In this document: positions 1-6,622 of the stretch, piece by piece
Layout: each line of letters starts with the position of its first letter
How positions within the stretch are numbered: position 1 is the first letter of the stretch
Source of the DNA: Desulfobacterales bacterium
GTDB lineage: Bacteria > Desulfobacterota > Desulfobacteria > Desulfobacterales > C00003060
Assembly (NCBI GenBank): GCA_030613145.1
Contig: JAUWMM010000020.1
Span: forward strand, 1-11,818
Length of the DNA: 11,818 bases
Reading direction: 5' to 3'
Position numbers and translations under genes: made by a program
The notes under the pieces: model-generated
The model's database searches: none
Seen by the model: only the letters and a program-made list of their open reading frames with translations
Told to the model about the DNA's origin: nothing

Positions 1-1274
1 GTAAGGGGCTGGATCTGTTCAGCTACAACGTCAAACCGATGTCCCATGCTGCGTAACAGCTTGATAATTAAAGCATTGTTTATCCCTCGCCCCGAGACAT
101 TGCCGTGAACGTCAGCACTGTAAGTTGGGGGACTAAAAAGCAAGTCTCCATAATTGTCGGTTGCGTGAACGCGAAGATATACTCCATTGTCCAGACACCA
201 ATTTCCGATTTTTTCGGAAGCCACGAGGGGATCTTCCCCCTCGATATTCAGGTGGCCTACATCTAAGGTTATCCCAAAATTCTTCTCTCTTACTTCTCGG
301 GGCAGGGAATTAAAGATCTCATGTATGCAGGCGACAAATATATCAGATGTTTGTCGCTCTTTGGTCTGTGGATAGTTTTCAACGGTTATTCTTACACGGC
401 TTCCGCCCGCCTTCTCAATCAATCCCACCATTGTTTTCAGGTTAGAGGTATCAATCAGGTGGACAACCACAGATCCTGCTCCAATATCTTTTGCCAGCTC
501 AATGGTCTCATACTGGACTTCAAGGCATTGTGTGGGATCAAAAAATCGTTGCTTTCCCTTGGTTGGGTCCGGCGAGGGAGTATAAGGGCCAACAATGGGT
601 GAGTGGATATCAATCTTTACACCACTCCTCAGGCATGCTTCTTTTATCTGCTCTCGTTTTTCATTGGTCAGTTCTTCTGGAAGTAGTTTGGCGTAATTGA
701 ATGGGTGAAAATCAATATCGAGTTCAACACCTTCAATATTGTCATCCTTTACTCTTTCTATCAACAATAGTGGATCCAAGATTTTACTTTCCCAAAAGGT
801 AGTGGACCTGATACGTTTTGGATTTTTTATTTTTCTCCACGTGTCAATAGCTACCCTGTTTTTCAGGAAATCGGCCTCATATTGCTTGGCAAATTCTATG
901 ATTAGAGAATCACGGCCTTCTGACTTACCCTCGTCATAAAAGAAAAAATATGGGGCATGATCGTATAACCAACAGGCCTTCATAAGGAAAAACGGAGATT
1001 CAATAAGCCTTTTGAGCGGGGCCTCTTTCTGTTTTGTTTTGGCAAGCTCTAATATATGGGACAGACTAGTTGAGGAGAGTTCATAGCCATACTTGACACT
1101 CGATTTGTGGTGGGCAAGCAACATCAGAACCGCATCTATCTCAAGACCAGTGTTGGTCAGCAGATGACGGCTTTTCCGGCAATAGAAATCTTCTTCTTTA
1201 AGGCTTTCATCCAGAACTTTCTTGATGGTGACTCTATCCACTTTTTTAGTCACTATTTTCTGTATATAGTTCAT
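1..1274 (-). CDS. Sugar phosphate isomerase/epimerase-like TIM-barrel protein with N-terminal extension (C-terminus beyond window)
   Basis: This frame is open from a stop at 1377-1379 down to the left edge, so the end of the gene is missing; 424 residues from the ATG at 1272-1274 are present. Residues from about 157 look like a xylose-isomerase-like TIM barrel (AP_endonuc_2/EndoIV fold). Candidate metal or active-site residues sit where that fold expects them: GVELDID (E184), DIHSP (H224), VVVHLID (H272), ITVENYP (E299), LDVGHLN (D338, H341), RVHATD (H370), ADVHG (D388, H390) and VVAEQ (E419). The fold covers sugar isomerases, epimerases and endonuclease IV; the substrate cannot be told. Residues 1-155 are a polar, partly helical region with an aromatic patch (APYFFFYDEG) that I do not recognise. 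The start is uncertain: no good Shine-Dalgarno precedes the ATG, and the frame stays open upstream into repeat sequence. Confidence 0.85.
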   Translation of the reverse strand, partial: MNYIQKIVTKKVDRVTIKKVLDESLKEEDFYCRKSRHLLTNTGLEIDAVLMLLAHHKSSVKYGYELSSTSLSHILELAKTKQKEAPLKRLIESPFFLMKACWLYDHAPYFFFYDEGKSEGRDSLIIEFAKQYEADFLKNRVAIDTWRKIKNPKRIRSTTFWESKILDPLLLIERVKDDNIEGVELDIDFHPFNYAKLLPEELTNEKREQIKEACLRSGVKIDIHSPIVGPYTPSPDPTKGKQRFFDPTQCLEVQYETIELAKDIGAGSVVVHLIDTSNLKTMVGLIEKAGGSRVRITVENYPQTKERQTSDIFVACIHEIFNSLPREVREKNFGITLDVGHLNIEGEDPLVASEKIGNWCLDNGVYLRVHATDNYGDLLFSPPTYSADVHGNVSGRGINNALIIKLLRSMGHRFDVVAEQIQPL

Positions 1275-1346
1275 CAATTGTTTAATGAAAGGTGACCATC
1301 CCCTTTTCCTTGGGCCGGTTGTCCATTTTTTAAAAGTCCAAAACTT

Positions 1347-1600
1347 GACGACTTCGTAAAAACTCGCAATAATTTGTCATTTCGAGCAAAGCGCCCGCCC
1401 TGGCGCGACAGAAGTTGGAGAATTCGCCGGAGAGAAAAACACGGTCTGTCTTCGACCCTGCCTTCGACATGCGCTCAGGCCGAATGTAGCTCAGACCGAA
1501 GGGGGCCAGGGAGAAACCCTTCCTATGTAACTTCCCGAAAACATAAGATTTCTCCCCGTGGTCGAAATGACACATTGACTGAAGCCGACTTTTTACGAAG
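1347..1600. repeat. Palindromic element with a nested inner palindrome
   Basis: The outer arms are ACTTCGTAAAAACTCG (1351-1366) and, inverted, CGACTTTTTACGAAG (1586-1600). Inside them a second inverted pair, GTCATTTCGAGC (from 1376) and GTCGAAATGAC (1561-1571), bounds a GC-richer insert of about 195 bp. The outer arm motif TTCGTAAAAA is the same one found at the ends of the element at 3795-4005. Open frames that cross this stretch on both strands look like by-products of the palindrome: they lack ribosome binding sites and any recognisable protein character. The 476-bp interval 1275-1750 holds this element, the half element that follows, and nothing else I can assign except a 10-bp palindrome, AGTGGCCACT, at 1698-1707. 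Confidence 0.7.
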
Positions 1601-1661
1601 GACATTGAGCATTTTGGGAGAAAAGCACTCGAGATGTTCAGCGTCAGAAAATGCTAACTGT
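1591..1661 (+). repeat. Half copy of the 3795-4005 MITE-like element
   Basis: These 71 nt align without gaps to 3814-3884, with only a handful of substitutions; both contain GACATTGAGCATTTTGGGAG and end in ATGCTAACTGT. The copy at 3814 belongs to a complete inverted-repeat element, whereas here only the left half is present and the matching right half (CCCAAAATGCTC and beyond) is absent. It abuts the right arm of the neighbouring palindrome, which suggests a truncated or rearranged insertion. Confidence 0.8.
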
Positions 1662-1750
1662 CCTTGCAAAACCCGGGCCTAAGTGAGCGTAAAGAACAGT
1701 GGCCACTTCATAAATAGTACTTGAGAAAGAACTGTGAAACAGCTTCAGCC

Positions 1751-3121
1751 CTAATCAAACGTGTGGAAAATAATGAACTTTTTATCTCCGGCCTCCAGGG
1801 TGTACCTGCCTAGCTTAAGCCTTCTCACCACATCGCCACGCTTCCCCAGGCACTCTGCGGTAAGCTGGTAGTTGCCTGGCTTCAGCGCAAGCTTGGCCAC
1901 AAGCAACTCTGCGGGTAAGGTTCTCCAGCACCTTAAATCCGCCTGCTCTGTGACCACGGCTGCCGTGGTCGTAATTATGTCGGCAAAGAGCCCGGCCACG
2001 TCACCTTGCCGTTTGCGGGTGTCGTCCGAAACGCTCTTTCCGGCAACATACTTAGCCGTAGCCCGTGCAATGGCCTTTGCCCTGACGCGGGTTTTGCGGT
2101 TCTCCAAACTTTTCATCGCTATGCGGCCTATGTGCTCGGCCAAAACGGACCGAGAGCGGTATATAGGCTCCCCCGCGGTGCTGGAGACGCAAATAACTGA
2201 GCCGCAGATGCTGCTGGTCCGCTCCTTGTATTTTGGGAAGGCGATTTTGATGACGTGGCCGTCACGCATAGGAACTATTATCGCCTCCTCCACCTTAACC
2301 GGGGCCTTACCGTTGTAATGAATCACATAGACCTCGGCCTTTTTTCTCCTCTCCTTTAACGTGACGAATCTTACCCCAGGTAGGCTTCTTTTCCAGTACG
2401 ACCACTCCTCCTTGCCCATGAAGCTGGCCACGGAAAGAAGGTTCTCTTTCAACGCCGGTGGTAGGGGGGTGCCGTAGTTGACACTGAAGTCGTCTTTGTA
2501 TATTTTGTAAGCCTTCTTGTAAGAAATGTAAGCATCGTTTAGATCCTCAGGGGTGCCGCCTGCCCCATAAAGGATGCCCATGAGAAACCTCGCAAAGGCG
2601 TCCTCTTTATAGACGTTCTTCTTGTCCTCGTCGTATTTGCTGTTTATGAGGTTCAGCCTGTTGTTCACCCTCCTAGCCTCCACCATTGCCTCGGCCCTCT
2701 CACCGAGCATGACATAGTTTATGGCATCAAAGAGGTTTATCATCACACTTTCGAAATCCTCGCCCCGGTAGTCGGCGACAAGATCGTTCACAAGCCACGT
2801 GGTGCCATATTTGATAATGGACTCAGTATAGCGTTCCTCAAACTCCTGGCTGGCCTGCTGGAAGATTTTGGCCGACCGGGCCCAATCGCCGGCGTAATGC
2901 GCCAGTATGGCCTGATCCATCAGGTAGATCAGGTAGTCACGTTTGCCGTACTTATCCTTATTCTTCTCAACGAGATCTATCGCGGAGCAAAAGTCCGCCG
3001 TCGCCATCAACCGGTCCACTTCCGGGTAGATCCGCATCTGTGGTGCGCAGGCCGCAACGCCGATCAATGCTGCAGCAAAAGCAGCCAGCACCACCCATTT
3101 GTTATTCCAGACCCCTTGCAT
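1751..3121 (-). CDS. COG3014-like lipoprotein with helical repeats
   Basis: A 456-residue protein with a lipoprotein signal peptide: a hydrophobic stretch (residues 10-24) ends in VAAC, placing the acylated cysteine at residue 25. Residues of roughly 35-250 are helical and TPR-like, with segments such as AGDWARSAKIFQQASQEFEERY and a region from EAMVEARRVNNRL to YISYKKAYKIYKDDF. A basic alanine-rich segment (about 350-375) precedes a C-terminal beta-rich part (LALKPGNYQL, GRYTLEAGDKKFIIFHTFD). From memory the overall layout matches the uncharacterised COG3014 lipoproteins, often encoded next to LpoB, as here. It starts 43 nt after the lpoB-like stop, so co-transcription is likely. A role in the envelope alongside LpoB is inferred from the neighbour only. 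The ATG has a weak ribosome binding site, but the signal peptide fits this start. No clear terminator follows the stop. Confidence 0.82.
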   Translation of the reverse strand: MQGVWNNKWVVLAAFAAALIGVAACAPQMRIYPEVDRLMATADFCSAIDLVEKNKDKYGKRDYLIYLMDQAILAHYAGDWARSAKIFQQASQEFEERYTESIIKYGTTWLVNDLVADYRGEDFESVMINLFDAINYVMLGERAEAMVEARRVNNRLNLINSKYDEDKKNVYKEDAFARFLMGILYGAGGTPEDLNDAYISYKKAYKIYKDDFSVNYGTPLPPALKENLLSVASFMGKEEWSYWKRSLPGVRFVTLKERRKKAEVYVIHYNGKAPVKVEEAIIVPMRDGHVIKIAFPKYKERTSSICGSVICVSSTAGEPIYRSRSVLAEHIGRIAMKSLENRKTRVRAKAIARATAKYVAGKSVSDDTRKRQGDVAGLFADIITTTAAVVTEQADLRCWRTLPAELLVAKLALKPGNYQLTAECLGKRGDVVRRLKLGRYTLEAGDKKFIIFHTFD

Positions 3122-3164
3122 GTACTATCTATGTGGGAACAGAACCCTTTGTCTTACCTTTTTG

Positions 3165-3776
3165 CTACATTTTCCAGCGGCTGCGGGAGACCACCTTTTT
3201 CAATTTCTTCTGCCCGATCCAGACCTTCCTGTTCGTTTCCAGGTCGTGGATCTCGAGATTCACCTGGTATAGAATCACGTACTGACCAGTTATCTGGTCC
3301 CGTATCGTGTTTATCGTTCCCTTGAGCATGAAGTCAGCCCCAATCTCCCGCCCCATTGCCTTTGCCGTCTCCGCCGAGGTGAAGCCTAACTGCATGTCGG
3401 CCCGCTCCTGCCTGAGCTCTCCTCTTTCGTCACGGGAGGCAACAAAGTCCACAAACCCGGAATTGATGAGCGCCCTCTCCAGGTCCTTCACAAAGACCTG
3501 AGTGTTTATGTGTTCGTCGGAGCGGTTGACCACTGTGCCCACAATCACCGAAGGTTTCCTTCCTTTGTGGGACTGGAAATCGGCAAACCAGGGCCGGTTA
3601 AGACAGTCTTTTATCATCTCCTCGGCCACCATACGGGAATCGGAGTCATTCCAGCGACCGGAAAGATCTACGGTCTCTTCCACTGCAGTGCGCCGGACCT
3701 TCGGGGCCGAAGTGCACCCTGCAGATAGGGCCAGGACCACCAGAAGCAAGAAGGTTAATCTAACATGTACTTTCAT
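3165..3776 (-). CDS. lpoB: LpoB-like lipoprotein, activator of penicillin-binding protein
   Basis: A 203-residue outer-membrane lipoprotein: the signal peptide MKVHVRLTFLLLVVLALSAGC ends in the lipobox LSAGC with the acylated cysteine at residue 21. The mature part has LpoB-family features: VDLSGRWNDSDSRMVAEEMI, then a CLNRPW segment, the strand VIVGTVVNRSDEHINT, FVKDLERALINSG, and the C-terminal GADFMLKGTINTIRD. In enterobacteria LpoB spans the periplasm and stimulates the synthase PBP1b; this protein is close to the usual length but lacks a long proline-rich linker. No penicillin-binding protein gene lies in this window, so the partner is unknown. The start is supported by the Shine-Dalgarno AAAGGAG about 8 nt upstream and by the signal peptide. 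The 211-bp palindromic element ends 19 nt upstream of the start codon, so this gene's 5' region has been altered. Confidence 0.88.
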   Translation of the reverse strand: MKVHVRLTFLLLVVLALSAGCTSAPKVRRTAVEETVDLSGRWNDSDSRMVAEEMIKDCLNRPWFADFQSHKGRKPSVIVGTVVNRSDEHINTQVFVKDLERALINSGFVDFVASRDERGELRQERADMQLGFTSAETAKAMGREIGADFMLKGTINTIRDQITGQYVILYQVNLEIHDLETNRKVWIGQKKLKKVVSRSRWKM

Positions 3777-3794
3777 CTTTTATACTCCTTTCTT

Positions 3795-4005
3795 GACGGC
3801 TTCGTAAAAAGTCTTTTGCGAATGACATTGAGCATTTTGGGAGAAAAGCACTCAATATGTTCAGCGTTAAGAAATGCTAACTGTTTGAGGGCGTTAGCCC
3901 GAGTTGAGCGCCATGCTTCACTACGTGTTAGCATTATAGCTGAGCATCTTGAGTGCGCCCAAAATGCTCACGGAGTGAGGAAAATTGACTTTTTACGAAA
4001 CCGTC
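3795..4005. mobile_element. 211-bp MITE-like palindromic element with possible target duplication
   Basis: The ends are 19-bp inverted repeats matching at 18 of 19 positions: GACGGCTTCGTAAAAAGTC at 3795-3813 and its inverse at 3987-4005. Inner arms also pair, for example GAGCATTTTGGG near 3830 with CCCAAAATGCTC near 3958-3969, and ATGCTAAC with GTTAGCAT. The sequence TTTCTT lies directly outside both ends (3789-3794 and 4006-4011), as expected for a 6-bp target duplication. No transposase is encoded, so this would be a non-autonomous element moved in trans. It separates yjbQ from lpoB. Caution: the duplicated hexamer is short and pyrimidine-rich. Confidence 0.75.
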
Positions 4006-4035
4006 TTTCTTCAGGGGTTTTATAAAGCGAGGTGT

Positions 4036-4452
4036 TCATTCACCAATGATTTTGACCAGGACCCTCTTTCTCCTTCGACCATCAAACTCACCGTAAAAGA
4101 TCTGTTCCCAGGTACCGAAATCGAGCCTTCCCTCCGTCACGGCAACGACCACTTCACGTCCCATAATCTGTCTTTTCATATGGGCATCTGCGTTGTCCTC
4201 GCCCACGTTATGCCGATATTGTGCAACAGGCTCATGTGGTGCCAACTTCTCCAGCCAGACGTCATAATCGTGGTGAAGTCCGGACTCATCATCATTTATG
4301 AACACAGAAGCAGTAATGTGCATGGCGTTGCAGAGTACCAAACCCTCTTTGACGCCGCTTTCCTTGAGGCAGTCTTCAACCTGGGGGGTAATGTTTATAA
4401 GCGCCCGCCGGGTCGGCACCTCAAACCACAGCTCTTTTCGATAGCTTTTCAT
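4036..4452 (-). CDS. YjbQ/UPF0047 family protein (secondary thiamine-phosphate synthase-like)
   Basis: At 138 residues this is the normal length for the family. It shows the conserved blocks [15 protein letters not shown] (41-55), [17 protein letters not shown] (56-72), [20 protein letters not shown] (84-103) and [20 protein letters not shown] (106-125). The clustered histidines H45, H60, H61 and H91 with nearby acidic residues form the family's presumed metal or active site. E. coli YjbQ can supply weak thiamine-phosphate synthase activity, hence the name, but the physiological role is unsettled. No thiamine gene is adjacent. The start is supported by GGGAG 8 nt upstream of the ATG. It stands alone between palindromic elements. 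Confidence 0.93.
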   Translation of the reverse strand: MKSYRKELWFEVPTRRALINITPQVEDCLKESGVKEGLVLCNAMHITASVFINDDESGLHHDYDVWLEKLAPHEPVAQYRHNVGEDNADAHMKRQIMGREVVVAVTEGRLDFGTWEQIFYGEFDGRRRKRVLVKIIGE

Positions 4453-4481
4453 AACATTCTCCCGTTATTTGTCTTACACAG

Positions 4482-4628
4482 TTAGTTTCCATCCATAAAT
4501 GGCCCTTTTCCGCAATCTCGGCGTCAAACTGCGATGTTGCTTGTGCGACGTACCTCGGTACGCCTCCGCGAAACCCCTTGTTTTCCTTGACCTTGCGGAA
4601 AATTGCTCATTTCTGAATTGGAAACTTA
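4482..4628. repeat. Palindromic intergenic element between yjbQ and glk
   Basis: The left arm (4483-4515, containing TAGTTTCC, ATAAATGG and CTTTTCCGCAA) pairs imperfectly with the right arm (4593-4627, TTGCGGAAAA, CATTTCT, GGAAACTTA). A perfect 14-bp palindrome, CGTACCTCGGTACG with a 2-nt loop, sits at 4549-4562 near the centre. The long inverted symmetry suggests a MITE or REP-like unit. I found no convincing target duplication. Open frames across it on both strands look like by-products. The gene-free interval 4453-4844 also holds the hairpin repeat at 4594-4669 and a small palindrome, AGCAATTGCT, at 4796-4805; nothing else is visible. Confidence 0.65.
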
Positions 4629-4669
4629 CGCTTGTGCCCATTGAGTTTATACGATTCGTGGATGGGCAC
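4594..4669 (-). repeat. 76-nt repeat, copy A, with terminal hairpin
   Basis: This segment is an inverted copy of 6623-6698, identical at 73 of 76 positions by my count. It consists of the right arm of the palindromic element at 4482-4628 plus a hairpin at 4634-4669 whose arms GTGCCCAT and ATGGGCAC pair perfectly over 8 bp around a 20-nt loop. All three differences between the copies lie in the loop. Confidence 0.88.
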
Positions 4670-4844
4670 CAGTTAACATAAGTCGTTTTAGAAATCAATA
4701 TAGGCGCTTCTTATAGCCTTTTATGGTAACTCTTTACGTTAAAAAACTGAGTTGAACAAATGGGGTGTCCGTCGGTGATGAAGGGAACGCTGGAGAGCAA
4801 TTGCTTCAATGTTCAAGAGGCAACAGCATGGAAAGATGTGACCA

Positions 4845-5840
4845 CTAGCCCAAGGCGCAAACCGCAGCACCTATCAGTGCCGCTTTGTCATTTAAGATGA
4901 CTCGGACCGGTATATGAGAAAGCAAACCGCTGAACCTTCCCTTATCAATAAAGGCACTCATGAAAAGGCCTTCCCGTAGCTTGGGCAAGATCCTTGGGAC
5001 AATCCCGCCTCCAAGGTAGATTCCTCCCCTAGTCAATCCGGTTAATGCCAAGTTTCCTGCGGCAGTTCCAAATATTGACACAAATAGGTCCAGGGCTTTC
5101 ACGCACAGGGGCTCTCCTTCGACGAGGGCGGCCTCGGAGATCACCCTTGGCAAATCGCCCTCTTTCATCTTATGGCTCAGCCATGTCGGCTCTGTGCCTT
5201 GGCCGGTATATTTCAGCCAGCAGTAAATAATAAAAAGCCCGGGGCCTGATAAAACCCTTTCCGTGCTCACGTGACCCACACGCTGGTGAAGGTATTGCCA
5301 TAAGTAGAATTCAGCTTCATTCTTTGGGGCAAAATCAGCATGGCCCGCCTCGGAGGGAACGGGAACATACAGGCCATCTTTCCAGATCATCAGGGCAGTG
5401 CCCAGCCCTGTGCCGGGAGCGATCAGGCCCAGGCTTCCTTTTCTATCTGTCCTTGCCCTGTTCAAGGAAAATAGCTCGCGCTTTGTCAGAATCGGAATGG
5501 CGTAAGCTAACGCCGTCAGGTCGTTTACCAGTTGAACCCGGTCCCAGCCATAACGATTCTTGAGCTTTCTTTCAGAAACATCCCAAGGAAGATTTGTAGT
5601 CTTGCACCTGCCATTTTTGACTGGGCCGGCAACGCCGAAACAGGCGTTTGAAACCGAAACCTCGTGCAAGCCCAAAAAGCGGTCAATTATATTCTCGAGA
5701 TTGGGGGCCTCAGGGCTGGCATACTTCTCCGAGACCTTCAAAATAGGGCGCCTTTTCCCCCTCATGAAAAGACCCAGATTCGTTTTGGTTCCCCCAATAT
5801 CTCCGGCCAAAATGAATGCTTCTTTATTAGCGGTAGCCAT
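4845..5840 (-). CDS. glk: Glucokinase (PF02685 family)
   Basis: A 331-residue cytoplasmic sugar kinase, near the usual length of about 320, that transfers phosphate from ATP to glucose to give glucose 6-phosphate. Visible motifs in order: phosphate-1 loop LAGDIGGTKTNLGLF (11-25), GVAGPV (69-74), TTNLPWDV (81-88), catalytic aspartate in LVNDLTALAYAI (D107), phosphate-2 IAPGTGLGTALM (140-151), SEAGHADFAP with sugar-binding E164 and H167, STERVLSGPG with E194, the adenosine-side GGIYLGGGIVPRI, and the C-terminal NDKAALIGAA. All residues expected for a working enzyme are present. The start is supported by GAGGAAA 5 nt upstream of the ATG. It is monocistronic, with no clear terminator; a MITE-like element lies 77 bp upstream and may influence its promoter region. 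Confidence 0.95.
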   Translation of the reverse strand: MATANKEAFILAGDIGGTKTNLGLFMRGKRRPILKVSEKYASPEAPNLENIIDRFLGLHEVSVSNACFGVAGPVKNGRCKTTNLPWDVSERKLKNRYGWDRVQLVNDLTALAYAIPILTKRELFSLNRARTDRKGSLGLIAPGTGLGTALMIWKDGLYVPVPSEAGHADFAPKNEAEFYLWQYLHQRVGHVSTERVLSGPGLFIIYCWLKYTGQGTEPTWLSHKMKEGDLPRVISEAALVEGEPLCVKALDLFVSIFGTAAGNLALTGLTRGGIYLGGGIVPRILPKLREGLFMSAFIDKGRFSGLLSHIPVRVILNDKAALIGAAVCALG

Positions 5841-5916
5841 GGCTTTCCTCTCTGATTAAAGTCTTTTCATCTGAACCATGACGGATTTTCTCCTATAAGC
5901 TCTTTCAAAACTCTTT

Positions 5917-6058
5917 GAGACCTTTGCAAAACTGTCATTTTTTCGTGATGCGGCGTCAGGCTTCGAATTTTAATCCTCGAAATACATAATGTATTCCTCC
6001 GGTTAAAATTTTTGCCTTCCTTGCCTAACAAAAAAATGTCGCGTTTTTCAAAGGTCTC
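5917..6058. mobile_element. 142-bp MITE-like element with possible 5-bp target duplication
   Basis: The ends are GAGACCTTTGCAAAAC (from 5917) and the inverse of GAGACCTTTGAAAAAC (ending at 6058); the pairing extends inward through ACATTTTTT-like tracts. Inside lie TCGAATTTTAAT on the left and GGTTAAAATTTT on the right, around a perfect palindrome AATACATAATGTATT near 5990. TCTTT borders both ends directly (5912-5916 and 6059-6063), a candidate target duplication. It carries no coding sequence. It lies within the gene-free interval 5841-6316, which otherwise contains a 7-bp-stem hairpin at 6074-6094 (TTTTGGC/GCCAAAA) and the promoter at 6195-6223. Confidence 0.75.
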
Positions 6059-6194
6059 TCTTTGACGATTCTATTTTGGCCATCTTTGCCAAAAGTTCTT
6101 AGCGAAGTAAAGCGTTAAAAGCATGTTCCCTGTCCCCCGGTTCAAACGCTAAATACTATATGTGGTGTTTTGCAGGGCCAAAATCACAATATAC

Positions 6195-6223
6195 TTGACA
6201 TTTTGCGGTAGTCGTGGTATAAA
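6195..6223 (+). promoter_or_regulatory. Near-consensus sigma-70 promoter
   Basis: A perfect -35 box TTGACA (6195-6200), a 17-nt spacer and a -10 box TATAAA (6218-6223, one mismatch to TATAAT). Transcription would start near 6230 and give a leader of about 87 nt before the ATG at 6317. It points at the orphan CxxC gene, the only plus-strand gene. Confidence 0.8.
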
Positions 6224-6316
6224 GCCTTTTCTCTTTTTTAGTGTTGAGGACTTACAGTTTTTTTGGCTTTCATAGAACCAGATACAGACTTCTAAGAAAA
6301 AGGAAGGAAAGTTAAA

Positions 6317-6619
6317 ATGGGTGTGATGCGTTTCAGCCTTCAGGGCATAGCGGCATTCAGGAATAAAGACCAGCATGGCCGCATTCGACATCTTTGTGTA
6401 GATTGCGCTCGTGATGCAAAGGAGGAATATACTTTAATTCCTTTTTTGAATGGTCAATTGAATGTAACTCTTAGCGATTTTGGTAAGGACTTGGGCGCTA
6501 TGATGTGGTGTGACAAATGTAGCCAAGTCATAGCAACATATTACCCTGAGACTTTTTGGAAAAGCCACAATACAGGAGAAGCCGAGGATCAGGCATCATT
6601 GATATTCAAAAAATTCTAG
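6317..6619 (+). CDS. Small hypothetical protein with two CxxC pairs (zinc-ribbon-like)
   Basis: A 100-residue protein I do not recognise. Two cysteine pairs, LCVDCARD (C27, C30) and WCDKCSQV (C65, C68), 35 residues apart, are arranged like a treble-clef or zinc-ribbon metal site, with an H25 next to the first pair. There is no signal peptide or membrane segment, so it is probably cytosolic. It is very likely a real gene: a near-consensus promoter lies upstream, a purine-rich Shine-Dalgarno (AAGGAAGGAAAG) sits 6 nt before the ATG, and an inverted-repeat hairpin follows 4 nt after the stop. It runs opposite to every other gene here and is convergent with the efflux operon. A structural or regulatory zinc protein is possible; no function can be assigned. 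Confidence 0.75.
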   Translation: MGVMRFSLQGIAAFRNKDQHGRIRHLCVDCARDAKEEYTLIPFLNGQLNVTLSDFGKDLGAMMWCDKCSQVIATYYPETFWKSHNTGEAEDQASLIFKKF

Positions 6620-6622
6620 ATA

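Noticed and set aside
1330..1682. Open frames on both strands (91 and 102 residues)
   Set aside because: They lie wholly inside the palindromic repeats, have no ribosome binding sites, and encode low-complexity basic peptides with no protein character.
4474..4698. A 74-residue minus-strand frame between yjbQ and glk
   Set aside because: It is a reading of the palindromic element and hairpin repeat; a similar peptide (NCSFLNWKLTLVPI) recurs wherever the repeat does.
6149..6391. An 80-residue minus-strand frame
   Set aside because: It runs antisense over the promoter, leader and start of the CxxC gene, which has much stronger expression signals.
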